64,000 nt of DNA from Sordaria brevicollis (lineage: Eukaryota; Ascomycota; Sordariomycetes; Sordariales; Sordariaceae), in assembly GCA_033439795.1 (NCBI GenBank), contig JAUTDP010000005.1, positions 1,517,001 through 1,581,000 of the forward strand, read 5' to 3'. The translations under genes were made by a program, and so were the position numbers. Positions 52,915-64,000 of the stretch are shown in pieces. The notes beneath the pieces are model-generated. The model did not search any database. It saw nothing but the letters and a program-made list of their open reading frames with translations, and was not told the origin of the DNA. How positions within the stretch are numbered: position 1 is the stretch's first letter; every line of letters starts with the position of its first letter.

Positions 52915-54231
52915 ATGGCCGCCCCCAAGGACTACAGACTTCTCTGCCTCGAGAACCCCCTTCTCGGTGAGTTAGTTCTTCTCTTCCGCACACATTTTTT
53001 TGTTTTCCTTGCGCCTAGATTGGCGCCTGTCATTTTTCTAGGGCACCGTTTTGGCCGTTTCCATATGTCCGGTTTCACCCCGCAACACGATGGCGCATAG
53101 TTTGTCCTGCCAAAATCTGCGCGGTATTGGTGACCTGCAGCTAACAGTCGCACCTCAGACATTCAGGCTTTCGGCAACCAGGAGCTCCTCGACAAGTATG
53201 GCCTCAAGGCCAACGACGCCATCCTCGCTGAGGAGAAGCACCAGGGCCTCTTCGAGGACCTCCTCCAGAACTACGATGCTAAGCTGATTGCTGGTGGTGC
53301 TGCCCAGAACACCGCCCGCGGTGCTCAGTACCTCCTCCCTCCCAACAGCGTCGTCTACCTCGGTGGTGTCGGTGACGACAAGTACGCCGCCATCCTCCAC
53401 GATGCTGTCAAGCAGGCTGGTCTCCGCGTCGAGTACCGTGTCGACCCCAAGATCAACACCGGCCGTTGCGGTGTTGTCATTACCGGCCACAACCGCTCCA
53501 TGTGCACTGAGCTCGGTGCCGCCAACCACTACGACCTTGAGCACTTGAAGAAGCCCGAGGTCTGGTCTCTCGTCGAGAACGCTGAGGTCTACTACGTCGG
53601 TGGCTACCACTTCACCGTCTGCCCTCCCGCCATCATGGAGCTCGCCAAGCAGGCTGCTAGCGGCAACAAGCCCTTCATCCTCTCCCTCTCCGCCCCCTTC
53701 ATCTGCCAGTTCTTCAAGGAGCCCCTTGACGCCTCTGCTCCCTACTGGGACTACGTTATCGGCAACGAGGGCGAGGCCGCCGCCTACGCTGAGTCCCACG
53801 GCCTCAACACCACCGATGTCAAGGAGATCGCCAAGGCTCTTGCCAACCTCCCCAAGGAGAACACCCAGCGCAAGCGCGTTGCCATCATCACCCAGGGCAC
53901 CGAGCCTACCATTGTTGCCATCCAGGGCGAGGATGAGGTGAAGGAGTACCCCGTCCACTCCATCGACCCCGCCAAGATCAACGACACCAACGGTGCCGGT
54001 GACGCCTTCGCTGGTGGCTTCGCCGCCGGTGTCGTCGAGGGCAAGTCCATTGAGGAGTCCATCCACATGGGCCAGTGGCTCGCTAAGCTCTCCATCCAGG
54101 AGCTTGGTCCTTCGTAAGTTTATCCAGAGTCTTTCTCTTGTGGTTAAGTATTTTGAGTTCGTCAACTGACATCTACTTCCTCCTCCAACAGCTACCCCTT
54201 CCCCAAGCAGGCTTACCCCGGCCACAACTAA
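52915..54231 (+). CDS. ado1: Adenosine kinase
   Basis: Phosphorylates adenosine to AMP, which salvages purine and clears adenosine from the methyl cycle. Exons: 52915-52966, 53159-54113, 54192-54231, 348 aa, the normal size. It is a PfkB-family fold: GGAAQNTARGAQYLL near residue 63-77 is the sugar-binding signature, VGGYHFTVCP lies mid-protein, and DTNGAGDAFAGGFA near 295-308 carries the catalytic Asp and anion hole. The N-terminus MAAPKDYRLLCLENPLL splices in phase 1 to DIQAFG. The last exon encodes YPFPKQAYPGHN, the usual C-terminus. Codon use is strongly C-ending, as in highly expressed genes. The start in AGCAAGATGG context is preferred over upstream in-frame ATGs. Confidence 0.96.
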
Positions 54232-56401
54232 GTCTGGGAGACCAGTTTTATTTTGTTTGTAGGGCGTAGATCTGAAAAAAGTATGATTAGTTGATAGAGT
54301 GCGCATTCTTGTTGTTTAGTCGGCAATGGGAGAAGGAGGCGTTGGTTATAAGGTATCCAGGAAAGGTCATTTAACATTAGGCTTATGGGGTACTTTTCAA
54401 CATGGGATGAGAATTTGGCATACGTACGGTCAACAAAAAGTCATCTAGGTCGACACGAAATGGGTTTCAACAACGGCACAATATACCACGGGTTATTTTT
54501 ACGGCATATCAACGTATATCATCTACTTTTCCTTTCTCAATCGTGAATTGGTGCAGCAATGCGACTAGCGAAAGTGGTGTGAGCAAGTTTTATGATTGAA
54601 CATGAGCGACCTTGGGTTTGGCAACAAGTTGAAATATTTGCTCTCTGTGTTTTCAGAGTTCCGCCCCCGTCTCAGAAAACCACGTAGCCCCTTTTCATGG
54701 CCGATATAATAGCTTCGACGGCAAGGCAGACACGAGCAATTAGCTCAACTTGTGTATTGGACCTAACCTCTTATCTTATCACCTCCCCTTCCCTATACCT
54801 TTCTTGTCTGTTCCTTCATGCTCCGTTCTCATGATTCCCGGTTCTTTCCATTATTTACCATGCGTTTCCCATTCCTGCTCCTTCCTCCCATATTCCTTCC
54901 TCCGTTCTCTGTTTCTTCCTCCCTCCTCTGGTCCCTCTATTCGTCCAGGTGCCCTTTCAGGTTTTTTTTTCCGAGTTTCATTTTGTGTCCACCGTTGAGT
55001 ATATTCTTTTCCCTCCTACCATAATTTGCAAGTGAATGTTCCTCATGATCCAGAGTTTTCCATGTTGGCCCATTGTATCATCTCGCCTTTTCAACTTGGC
55101 CGATTGAACCCCAGCTGAACTTCACCGGCATGTCTGGAAGTTTTCTTCATCCAAGCAACTGTGCCCTATACTTCACCCATTACCAGTGCACATCAGGACT
55201 TGCTCATTCTGTTAGATTGCTGCCATACTAATTCTACTGTGATATGTGTGTTATGGTGAGATTCACGGTGGCTCTTTATGGCCCCATTGGACTTGCCTTG
55301 AAGAGTGTTACCGATATGTATCAAGGCAATTGCTACATAGGGTAGGTGAGATTTACTGTATATGGTAGCGTAGTGTTGAGCTTTCTCGTAGTAGGTTTCA
55401 AGGTTTCACGTTGGAAATCATTGTGTTTAATTCGCCTATGTCATTCTGGTTAAAATTCAAAATTCAGCTTATGGCGGTGAGGCTGTTTGGTTGCTTCCTG
55501 CCATCTCTTCTTCCTTTTTTCGATATCTTCTTCCCCTTGGGTAGCCTTCCAACAACTGGAGCGTCCTATTCCATTGTACTTTGATCGTTACCTCACGGAA
55601 ACTTCCTCCATAGAATGCAAACCAAACCGCTTCTTGATCCTTTCATCCTCCGCTAACTCTTCCACCTTCGCCTCCTGGCCTAGAAAAAGCCCGCTTATAC
55701 CGATAGTCGGGTTAATGATAGTACGCTGGATCTCGCCGCTCAAATGAGGCGAGACAAAAGCCACAGGAGCCTACACGGTTGCATGCAGAGAGCTACCGGA
55801 AGCCGAGGGAAGGCCTAAAGCCAAAGGAAGGTCGACGTCTCAGAACCTAACGCGCAAATAGTGAAATGAATCCGAGAACGCATGCGAGGTACGCTCTGGT
55901 CAAGCACAGGACTGTGCGAAGCTGCGTAACTCAGGATGAGTGGTCAACCTGCCAACTGAATTTTACGAATTCCTTTTGATACGCAGTTCGCTTTATAGTC
56001 TTGTGTTTCATCGTCCAACCCCGGCGCCTAAAGGAGGACAGCGGAGACGCGCAGACAATTAAGAGCTGAGCCAGTGTGACTCAAGACTCTATCGCGGTAT
56101 GGCGAGAAATGATTGCAGAAGGTCATGATCCCGTCTTGCCTTTGGTTGCAATACAGCCGTGGCTTCTGCGAACCTTCGCTCAGCAAGCCATGGTGAACGT
56201 GCTGCCGCACACTGTATATTATGTCGACATTCGTTACCAGCAATGGTGTCGTTTGCGGACCATACAAAGCAGACGAGTTCTTGAACGCAGATTTGTAGCC
56301 GAGAGGCGAGACTGACCATTCAACTGTTGTGGCTGTCACCGTTGTGTACCGGTATGGTAGCAAACAGTGTTTGTGTGTTGACGTGTAATTGCCATCGACA
56401 T
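54232..56401. other. Long convergent intergenic region
   Basis: 2.17 kb between the 3' ends of the adenosine kinase and NMD-factor genes. It contains a strongly pyrimidine-rich stretch at about 54,775-54,960, promoter-like for a fungus, and a possible two-exon minus-strand small gene at 55,588-56,011 (separate entry). Nothing else is recognised. Confidence 0.45.
55588..56011 (-). CDS. Possible small unannotated gene (low confidence)
   Basis: A minus-strand open segment at 55770-55588 reads like real protein: APVAFVSPHLSGEIQ, INPTIGISGLFL, then KVEELAEDERIKKRFG. It is preceded by a TAG acceptor. Upstream, an ATG at 56011 opens MKHKTIKRTAYQKEF, and a phase-0 GT donor follows TGGCAG at 55949. 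Together they would give an 81-aa protein. The donor (GTTGAC) is weak, the 3' end may instead be spliced further at AG|GTAACG, and no family is recognised. Chance remains possible in this moderately AT-rich intergenic DNA. Confidence 0.25.
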
Positions 56402-59400
56402 TCAGCGCTTGGGGAAGCCAGGCGGGGGCTGGGGTCTTCCGCCAGTTCCGAAGCCCGGAGGTGCGGTAGTGAAGGCAGCCGAGGCGCGCCCATAGTCACT
56501 GGCCAAAGCATTCATAAGAGCTTGTCCGTTGTAGTCCCCAACTTGAGGATTGTCATATGGACCTGCGTTTGACTGGTTGAAAGAATTTTGCTGTGTGGTC
56601 CTAGCGGCCATACCACTCTGTCCGAAGCCGTTGGTCGCGTCAAACTGGCCTCCATTTCCGTAGGCGCCACCGGGGCTCGAGTTTCTTGGGCCAAAACCCG
56701 GGGGAATCCTGCCCATTAGACCGGCTGACTTAGGTTGTGCAGACCGATTAGGAACAGCGTCCCATTGGGACTTTGCTGGCAAGCCCCAAGGACTGTTCAC
56801 CGGGGGCAGGCTAGAAGTCGCGCCCGAGAAGGTCATAGAGGAGAAAGGAGAATTGGGCAAATCACCCCACACTCCAGGAGGATTACCGACAGTAGGGTTC
56901 CAGCCGGAGCCCGCTTGGCCGACACTGGACCGTTGCCTCGAATGCAATGCTGCTGTCTGGCCAAACTCCGGCCATACGCCGCGAGGGGGGGCAGCCTGAT
57001 GCTTGGCGGAACTGGACGGAATAAGATTGGCAAGCTGGTTAGCCAGTTGCTGCTCAACAGTGTTGGAGCCAGTGGTGATCGAGGATCCTGACGGCATTGC
57101 GGTGTTGCTCATGCTCTTGGAATGAAGATAGGGCGATCCGTGGCCCCCAAAAGCGCCTGGGGTACCACGACCTGGGACAGAAGACCTAGGGACATCGCTG
57201 TCGGCAGCCCCAGGGGTGTAAAAATAGTTCCAGGGCAATTGTTGAAATCCTCTCGCAGTAGCCGAGCCTGGAGCCGACCCTGAAGCGGAGCCTTGCCCTG
57301 AGCCAGAGCCTGGGCTAGGAGATCCGAAAGCATTGCGAAGTTCATTAGCGGTGACAGATCCAATTCCGTACGAAGTCTCGTCTTGTCCATAGCTGCTCGG
57401 CTTCCGCGAATGGCTGTTAGTATCGGGAGGAGCGAGGAAATCGCTCAGGAGGTGGTACATCTGGGCATCCATCGAGTAGTCGGTGTTCGAGGCGGTTTGA
57501 GGCGCCTTCGGGGCTCGGAGAGTCGAAGGCAGGCTTACGGGAGGCTGAATCTCCTTGGGATCTCTATAGAAATCCCGATCCTCGGCAAACTCGTCCAGAC
57601 TGTCCAGAGCAACCTCCTCAATAGGTGCCGTAACAGGAACGGCGACAGGGGCAGTCACAGGAGCCGTAACAGGGGCCATGACTGGAGCATTGACAGGAAC
57701 CTGCTCAATTGTGGGAGATTGAATGTGCTCGGTAGTCGAAACTCCGGTCCCGGAGGCCGGTCGCTGGTCGACCTCGGGCTGCGCAACAGGTTGCTGTTTT
57801 CCGCCCTCTGCGTACGCGAACTTGGTGACTTCACGCGAGTCCTCCATCAGCTTGCAGACCATGAGAGGAAAGGTTGAACGTTCAGCAAGATCGATTGCAC
57901 AGAAAAGGACATCGAAAATGCGAGTGTACGCGATGTCGTCTTCAGTAAAGGTGACATCTTTGACATCCTCAGCTCTGGGCTTCGGCTTGCAAGTGGTAGG
58001 ATCGTAAGACAGTTGACAACCGTCATGAAGATCCGGGCCGTTCAAGCACTTAATACCAATGGTTTCCACGTCTTCAGGGAACTGGTAGGGCACGATAGAC
58101 TTGAGGTTAGTGTCGCTCAGCCACAGCTCGAACAGAACGGTGAGAGCGCGGGCGAGGGCCTTGCACATGTTTCCGTAAAATGGCTCCAAGTGGGCATGGA
58201 ACTCCACGATGTCCTTGCTGAAGGAGCATAGCCAGGTCATATACACGCGCAAAAGGGGCAACGTGCGATGGAAGGTGGCAGTGTATCTGCCAGCCGTATC
58301 CGCCTTCTTCGCAGAGGCGTCACCAGGGGCAGCCGGACGCCGAAGGATATCCTGAACCTCCTCATAAAGGATACGGGAAATCGTATGGATGACACGAACG
58401 TTCTGCAATAGGATAAACTGGCAGGACATAGATTTCTCCGCGGTCCACCCGGCTACGTAGTCACGTTAGCGTCTAGGCATGTAATCAGTACCAGATGTTA
58501 GCTTACCTTCGATGTTTTTCTTTCCGACAACATAAGCCGTAATGTTGATCAGCACCATTTTGAGAAGAACCTTGTTGACATCGGCTTGATTGCTCTTGGT
58601 CAAAGCCAAAGCTAAACGAGTGTCAACCTCGGCTTCAAGCTCCTTGCGCTCGTTGAACTCTTCGCCCTTGAAGTAGAAGGCATGGAGCTTGACAAACCAA
58701 GATATCATGGCATCATCACTACCCCTAGCTGCGGCAGCAGCTTTCCGCTTCCGGAGAGTTTTGAATTCAGTTTCGAGGTTGGCCTGAGCATTCGGGTGCG
58801 GCTTATCACACGCGATGGCGCGGTAAAAGTGATAGACAACTTCGAGGTGGTTCTCGAGGGTGGCATAGATGTGTCCACTCTGATGGTGGGCAAATCCAGA
58901 CTCGGGCATGAGGTCGTTGGCCATTGAGTAATAAGCCAGGGCAGAATCGAAGCGTCGATCCTTGTTGCGGATGAGGGTGCGATATCTAGCCAAGTCGCCC
59001 ATGTAGACTAGGGTTGTGTGGCAGGACGCGGTAACAAGCCCCTCCAGATTCTCAGCGGCGGCGTCGACTCTGTCCTCTTCGGGCACGGACATGTCCTCAA
59101 GATCGGCCATGCGGGCAATACGCTTCAGTTCTTTGATGTTGTAGCGAGCACACACACGCTGGAGGTAGCCCTTGTAGAAATATTGAGTGGTCTTGAGGAA
59201 GGCCAGATAGAGTTTCTCGATGTTGCGCTTCTGGACCGCCTGGCCAGAACCTTGGAGTTTGCTGATGGCGTTTCGGTAGGCATTCGTGACCATGCTGTGG
59301 GTACTCCAAAGAGTGTGTTCGACGTCCCAGTCGTTCGCGGCGCGAATATCGGTCCAGATAATGCTAACACAATGGAGACGGTAGCTAGCAGCGTATTAGT

Positions 59401-59720
59401 CAAATGTGAAGTCTTTGTTGGTCAAGGACAGCTCCCACTTTTCCATTAGCTTCTCGATCTTCTCGAAGCGTTCCTCCTGCTTCGCACTCTGCTTCGAACC
59501 CGGTGCGGCATTCTGGATGCTTTGGGTTTCCTTGTGGATCGCAGCTCGAAGCTTCTGGGCCGCTCTGCGAGATCACCATGGTTAGCGAAGGGCAGTTCTG
59601 GGAAAAGCTGGAGGCCAGCCAGCACGCAATCTTCGACATCTGGCTAGCAAATTCACTAAATTGGAGGGTTCCTCACTTCCATGCCTCCTCAGCCGGTGGG
59701 ATTGTGCCTGTAGTCGCCAT
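56402..59720 (-). CDS. SMG7/EST1-family nonsense-mediated decay factor
   Basis: Exons: 59720-59677, 59564-59439, 59363-58507, 58452-56402, 1025 aa. The N-terminal third has a 14-3-3-like TPR fold as in SMG7 and yeast EBS1/EST1: NIIWTDIRAANDWDVEHTLW (residues about 56-75), then the EST1 RNA/DNA-binding block ALAYYSMANDLMPESGFAHH and HFYRAIACDKPHPNAQANLE. The C-terminal half is Ser/Gly/Pro/Gln-rich and disordered, ending QPPPGFPKR. Such proteins bind phosphorylated UPF1 and promote decay of aberrant mRNAs; telomerase binding belongs to the EST1 branch. Intron 2 (59438-59364) has a weak donor (GTGGGA), is 75 nt, and stays in frame apart from one TAA inside its GACTAAT branch site. Confidence 0.85.
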
Positions 59721-61033
59721 GATGCCGGGTTGGCCGCAGTCAACAGGCAGTCGATATCACCCTCCGCGGATCGAGTTGTTGGATGGAGAAGAAAAGGCGA
59801 ATGATGGCGAAATCGGTTGACGCCCGTCTGAAGGGGGGACTGTGGACTTTATGTATGGTGGGCGGGGGTGGGCGCCCAAGCAGTGGTATGTATGTACGCC
59901 GAGTATGCGTAGGTAGAGTTCGGCGTGGTGTAGTCGGAGGAACACCGGACCCAAATATTGGAGGTGTAAATTTCGGACAATTGAGCGTCAAGCTCCAAGC
60001 CTGAACAAACCGGAATGGGGGCGGTTGTTCTCCAAGTGCTCCATCACTCGTTCAGATATACTCTCTTCAGCGGTTGTGCGCAGGAGGGCGCTGCGTCTTG
60101 CGGGCTGCAGGTCGACGACGGTCCGGCGATGCTGAGCACATTGGAAGGCGGGACAAAAAATTGTATGACTAGAACGGCGAGGCGAGACCCGTATCGCAGC
60201 AATCGGAAACGAGTACGCAGGCGGGCGTAGTGGTGGTTGTTAAGAGGAATCCTATGCCGATCCGGTGACGCGCGCAAGGCGGAACCCCCAAAACGAAAAA
60301 TCGGGCGTCTGCAAGAAAAAAAAAAAAGTTGGGTCGGAAGGAGATGCAGCTGGAAGAGATGTTGAAGGGATTCACGCGCGCAATCATGTGTGTGGTCCGT
60401 CCTCTTCTGCCGCTCGCCAAAGAGTCGGGTCCTTTGACGTTGGACTGCTGCGAGTGTGGAAGGGCCGATGTACAAAAGCCCCTCCTACCTGGAGACGGAC
60501 CAGCTCGCTACCGTCTAGCGGCCCAATCAGCGGGGATCGCCCGGATGAAACACGCTGGGGGCCGAGTCGTTAGCTGGGTTGGTGAAAACTTCCAGCGCCG
60601 ACGGCGCCCTAGCAACACTAACAACCTGATATCATTAAGTGCCCTGCTCTTGGCCCGTGCACACTCCGACTTTCACTCGACTTTCACCATCACCGGCTGT
60701 TGACATCGAATTTCACTCCAGCAACATTGAGTTTACGCCAACTCGTACACAGCCTGCTGTGGGCGACATATGAACGTAGCATTACTGACAGAGAGAGCTA
60801 AACCGGAAGAAATATCGAACGCGTCATCTTCAGGCAAGTATAACTGGTTCGAAACTCATTGTATCGAATCAAACCTACAACAACATTACCAGTCACTTCA
60901 CCACAGCCAACAAGGCCAAGGATAACAAGTGGTGTGCCCAGCCCATGGCCAACATAATTCGGGTACAATTGCTATCGCAAACTCAGCTAGTCCACCAACA
61001 CATTCAAAAGAAGATCAAAACACGCAACAAACC
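59721..61033. promoter_or_regulatory. Divergent promoter region NMD factor / zinc-finger gene
   Basis: 1.3 kb between head-to-head genes. It has a 12-A run near 60,317. An in-frame upstream ATG for the zinc-finger gene lies at 60,929. No other gene is recognised. Confidence 0.45.
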
Positions 61034-62026
61034 ATGAAGCGATCACGCGAGCCCGAGGAGGACACTCCGTCTCAACAACAAACAGATTCTCCTTATTCAG
61101 ACCAACCGCACCTGGGTGATGCAATCGGGACAACGGCGAGCTGGTCTACCAGCGCTGATGTCTCTGGATCACCACCAGTCGCGAAGATCGCCGAACTGGA
61201 TCCCGCTGAGAGCCGCAGTGAAGCCGGCATCCAGATGAAATGTTCACTCCCGCCACATAAGGACACATTGGTGTTTTCGACATACTCCGAGTACGAATCC
61301 CATTACAACAGCACCCATACCAACCGGTGCCTCGAGTGCCGTAAGAATTTCCCCTCGTCTCATATTCTCGGCCTGCACATCGAGGAGAACCATGACTCCT
61401 TTATGGCGGTTAAGAGAGACAGAGGTGAACACACGGTACGTTCCGCCCTTCAAACCCTTTTTATTCCCTCCACCGGTCCTCTCGTGCCTTCCATCTCGAT
61501 ATGCGCTTGCTGAACCGGTTACTGACCAACATTCTAGTACTCTTGTTTCGTAGAAGGCTGTGAGAGGAAATGCATGACACCCCAGAAGCGGCGGATGCAT
61601 CTCATCGATAAGCACATGTATCCCAAGAACTTCTTCTTCGCAGTGACCCTGCACGGTATCGACGGGCGACAATCGATGCTGTTGGATGAGCGGCGGCAGA
61701 ACCAGAAACAGGGGAGCAGGCCCCCGAAAGTGGAAACAAAGGCCGCTTCTTCCATACCAAAATCCACAAAGTCAAAGACTTCCCCAGAAACAAAGGAGGA
61801 TCAGATGGAAGTGGATCAGCCCGAACCTATTCCGACAACAACGGAACCCGATGCTGAGATGAAAGACCAATCGCATAAGGAGGTCGTCAAAGGGAAGGCC
61901 ATCAACGAGCCGGCTGACGTGGATATGGGTGACTTGGTAGGCAAGATGTCTGCGCTGCAGTTTGTGCCCTCCAGGGTAAGATTTGGCCGGGGAGGGCGGA
62001 AGACGGGGTTCGCTAGAGGGCGATAA
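61034..62026 (+). CDS. C2H2 zinc-finger protein, ZNF511-like
   Basis: Exons: 61034-61435 and 61538-62026, 296 aa. Three zinc-finger units follow in order: MKCSLPPHKDTLVF ... HYNSTH, then NRCLECRKNFPSSHILGLH ... H, and across the intron YSCFVEGCERKCMTPQKRRMH ... H. The spacing and the FPSxHxLxLHxxExHD block match metazoan ZNF511 and its fungal homologues, of poorly known nuclear function. The C-terminal 100 residues are acidic, ending in a basic RFGRGGRKTGFARGR tail resembling an RGG motif. The start at MKRSREPEED was chosen for composition; an in-frame ATG 105 bp upstream cannot be excluded. Confidence 0.83.
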
Positions 62027-62472
62027 ACAGAGGATGTACAAAAACGAGGGCCGTTACGCTTGAGAAAGCGGAATCCATCAGTCTTGAGCAATTGAAGCAT
62101 GTTATTGCGCACCACCACGGAAACATACTGGTTTGATATCTTCATTTTCAATGACATCATGACAGGAGTTGTGCATGTGTTCGTAAATTCTGATCTTTAG
62201 ACAGTAAGCATCAAGCATAGCTTTTGAGAAAGAAAGTATCTTGTCTTACCCTCTCACACATTGGCGCCTCTATCCCACCTCCCAGTCCGTGCTCAGAAAA
62301 AAAAAGTTGTTGGTATCATTATAACGGGTGCTGCACAACTCGTTCGCCGGCTCCCGATTCCCGTTCGCTTCCTCATCACGTCTCGGCTTTGTGAAAAGTT
62401 GTTGATCCGCCCCTTTCCCCATAAGCTTCATATCCTTAACCCGGCATCCTTAACCCGGCCTCTTTCTCCTCT
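62027..62472. other. Convergent intergenic region
   Basis: Shared 3' region of the zinc-finger gene (+) and BUD31 (-). A direct repeat of CATCCTTAACCCGGC-like sequence, two adjacent copies, lies at about 62,430-62,460. No gene is seen. Confidence 0.55.
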
Positions 62473-62919
62473 TTAATCACCAGTAGCACATCCTCTGCAC
62501 CCACAGCTCACGCACTGCACATCCTGGCCCTCTTTGAGCTCGGCCTTGGGCACGCGGCAGATGCACGTCGAGTTGAAGTTGGTCTCCTTGGTCTGGATGC
62601 AGCGCAGACAGCAGAGCTTCTCGTAGCCGTTTTTCTTCCACTTGGCGATCAGCATCGCGTCCGCGTACCCGTTCTTGAGCAGCCACTCGTACAGCTGCTT
62701 GCTGATGGCTTCTTTTTCGTAGTAAAGCTCGTAGATGTACCGGCTCCGTTGGTGCGAAATCTGGAAGATGGGCCATTTGGCTTGGTGCTTGGGGATGTTG
62801 TCCGTCGGCGTGTTCTGCGCGTCCTTCATTTTGTTGGAGAAGATCAGCAGGTCCTCCTCGATGTCGGCGAAACCCTCTGGGGGCGGCTTGCGCTTGGAGG
62901 CGGGGCGAATGGCGGACAT
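62473..62919 (-). CDS. bud31: Pre-mRNA splicing factor BUD31 (G10 protein)
   Basis: Spliceosome component (yeast Bud31/Cwc14, human BUD31/G10) of the activated complex, contacting the NTC and related proteins. It is a single exon of 148 aa, against 144 in human. The N-terminus MSAIRPASKRKPPPEGF has the family's basic Pro-rich start, FSNKMKDAQN and HQRSRYIYELYY lie mid-protein, and the C-terminus is a cysteine-rich zinc cluster: LCCLRCIQ, STCICRVPK and VQCVSCGCRGCATGD. An intronless gene for a splicing factor is notable but not unusual. It shares a 448-bp divergent promoter with nuo14.8. Confidence 0.97.
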   Translation of the reverse strand: MSAIRPASKRKPPPEGFADIEEDLLIFSNKMKDAQNTPTDNIPKHQAKWPIFQISHQRSRYIYELYYEKEAISKQLYEWLLKNGYADAMLIAKWKKNGYEKLCCLRCIQTKETNFNSTCICRVPKAELKEGQDVQCVSCGCRGCATGD

Positions 62920-63367
62920 CTTGAGGTTGTTGTCGATTTCTCGGTTTCGAAGTTTCGAGGTGATTCTGAGAGGCAGTTGGTTGTGATTCGTTTGTTTGCG
63001 CCGATGTATATGCTCAAGGTAGAATGTCTGACTGTGGTGATATCGCAATTGTTTGTTTGGGAGATGGAGAACTTCCGTCGCAATCCAATGAGTTGACCAG
63101 ACAGTGTGCTGTGATCAGCGCGGCCTCCCTCAAGAGTTGCCTGCCAGAAATTCGCTGGCGACTGTGGCGTTAACGTCATGGCATGTAAGGTTTGTGGCTA
63201 GTGCCATTCACGCCTGCCATCTGAGTGTAAGAGCAACTGTGGCTTAGCTCAGCTTGATGCTACCCCGAACCGAGTCTGGGGAAGCTCCAAGCCGTCATGC
63301 GAACGACGGCCAAACTTGGCTCACGGCGATAACTTTCAAAGGTATTCGAGTCGCGAATTGGCCCAAA
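62920..63367. promoter_or_regulatory. Divergent promoter bud31 / nuo14.8
   Basis: 448 bp between two head-to-head housekeeping genes. The nuo14.8 frame is open upstream of its ATG to about 63,254, without protein-like content. Confidence 0.5.
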
Positions 63368-64000
63368 ATGCCTATCACACCTACCAAGTACGCATTCACC
63401 ACCAGGCAGTGTAAGTGTCCTACCTTCCAAGCCGAACGAGCAAGACTGACGGCCATTGTAGCGGCGAACTGGGACGACGCCAAGCGGAGGGTGTTCGCCC
63501 TTTATCGGGCATGGCTCCGGTCGGTACGTTACGAACGAACGAATATGGAATCACGAGCGACCTCAGCTTTCGAAGATAGACACCTTCGATATCGGCAATA
63601 CATGGGGAGGAAGTGCGAACAATCCGACCGAGGATGACCCCGCTAACGAGGATATCGCATACAACAGACACCTGAGATGCAGGCCATGTACTCGGTTCCC
63701 CTCCCCATCTCGGTCATTCGCACCCGTATCAGACAGGAATTCGAGCGCAACCGCTTCGTGAACAAGTTGAATGTGGTGGATGTTTTGATCACGAAGGGCC
63801 ATGCCGACTACCAAGTAAGGCTCCACTTCATCGTCACTATCCACATGGACATGACTCGGAATCAGGGGATCCCTAGAAACAGGCACGGCAGTGGGGTCAT
63901 GCCCAAAATCCGGAGAACCCCCAAAGAGAAAGGGAATGGGAGGTTTCCTGACAAGGGGCCCGAATGGAATATCAAAGCGTTGGCACATGTTGTTATGCGC
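63368..64000 (+). CDS. nuo14.8: Complex I LYR subunit, NDUFA6/B14 type, 3' end beyond window
   Basis: Accessory subunit of mitochondrial NADH:ubiquinone oxidoreductase that binds the acyl carrier protein through its LYR motif. Exons visible: 63368-63410, 63462-63523, 63668-63814 (84 codons). The product starts [14 protein letters not shown], continues [20 protein letters not shown] (LYR motif), then [37 protein letters not shown] and KGHADYQ. A GTAAGG donor at 63815 opens a last intron that does not close convincingly before 64,000. About 40 C-terminal residues (normally starting ETMNFW-like) should lie to the right. The match to the Neurospora 14.8-kDa subunit is from memory. Confidence 0.93.

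Noticed and set aside
53155..54306. 383-codon antisense open frame over adenosine kinase
   Set aside because: Arises from strong C-ending codon bias on the coding strand. It is Val/Gly/Leu-rich and has no domain.
59399..59438. Coding-looking WELSLTNKDFTFD segment in the NMD-factor gene as true exon
   Set aside because: The frame meets a TAA at 59396-59398, and splicing it out gives the expected NIIWTDIRAAN block. It is therefore treated as intron, with retention noted as a finding.

Overview
The window is nuclear DNA of a filamentous ascomycete. The genes carry short introns of about 45-310 bp with GTAAGT/GTATGT-like donors and CTAAC-like branch sites, and the left part shows RIP (repeat-induced point mutation). 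Protein sequences and gene order (a CLA4-type PAK kinase, haspin, prephenate dehydratase, eRF1, a WHIM-domain chromatin protein, uL2, adenosine kinase) suggest a Sordariales fungus related to Neurospora. That placement rests on recalled families, not on a search.

Positions 1 to about 26,870 are an extremely AT-rich, TpA-rich block with few CpA or TpG dinucleotides and essentially no real genes. I read it as RIP-killed transposon DNA: a 5'-truncated Ty3/Gypsy chromovirus on the + strand (1-3552); a second Gypsy element on the minus strand, seen from gag to RNase H, with no integrase (about 3560-8330); a poorly identifiable repeat-rich stretch with several short tandem repeats; and a third Gypsy element on the minus strand, complete from LTR to LTR (14155-22019). 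The third element has 204-bp LTRs that differ only by transitions and an ATAAA target duplication, and it sits inside an older Tnp2-like DNA transposase relic. The transposase frame resumes when the insert is removed.

At about 26,870 composition switches within a few tens of bases to ordinary genic DNA. Reading rightwards: cla-4 (+), haspin (+), two tandem minus-strand copies of a small Cys/His-rich protein gene (the proximal one without a visible start), prephenate dehydratase (-), eRF1 (-), a DUF1770-like gene with a GC-AG intron (+), a WHIM-domain ISWI-accessory-like protein (-), ribosomal protein uL2 (+), adenosine kinase (+), an SMG7/EST1-family NMD factor (-), a ZNF511-like zinc-finger protein (+), the splicing factor BUD31 (-), and the complex I LYR subunit nuo14.8 (+), which runs off the right edge.

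The right part is core eukaryotic housekeeping, not an operon-like cluster. Shared themes are translation (eRF1, uL2), RNA surveillance and splicing (SMG7/EST1, BUD31), chromatin and mitosis (haspin, WHIM protein), polarity signalling (CLA4), and metabolism (prephenate dehydratase, adenosine kinase, complex I). I found no convincing novel defence or biosynthetic system. The most informative observations are the nested RIP-mutated transposons, the sharp heterochromatin-like border, the tandem Cys/His gene pair, a stop-containing in-frame intron in the NMD factor, and a possible small unannotated gene near 55.6-56.0 kb. Exon borders were placed by hand from splice consensus and reading-frame continuity.
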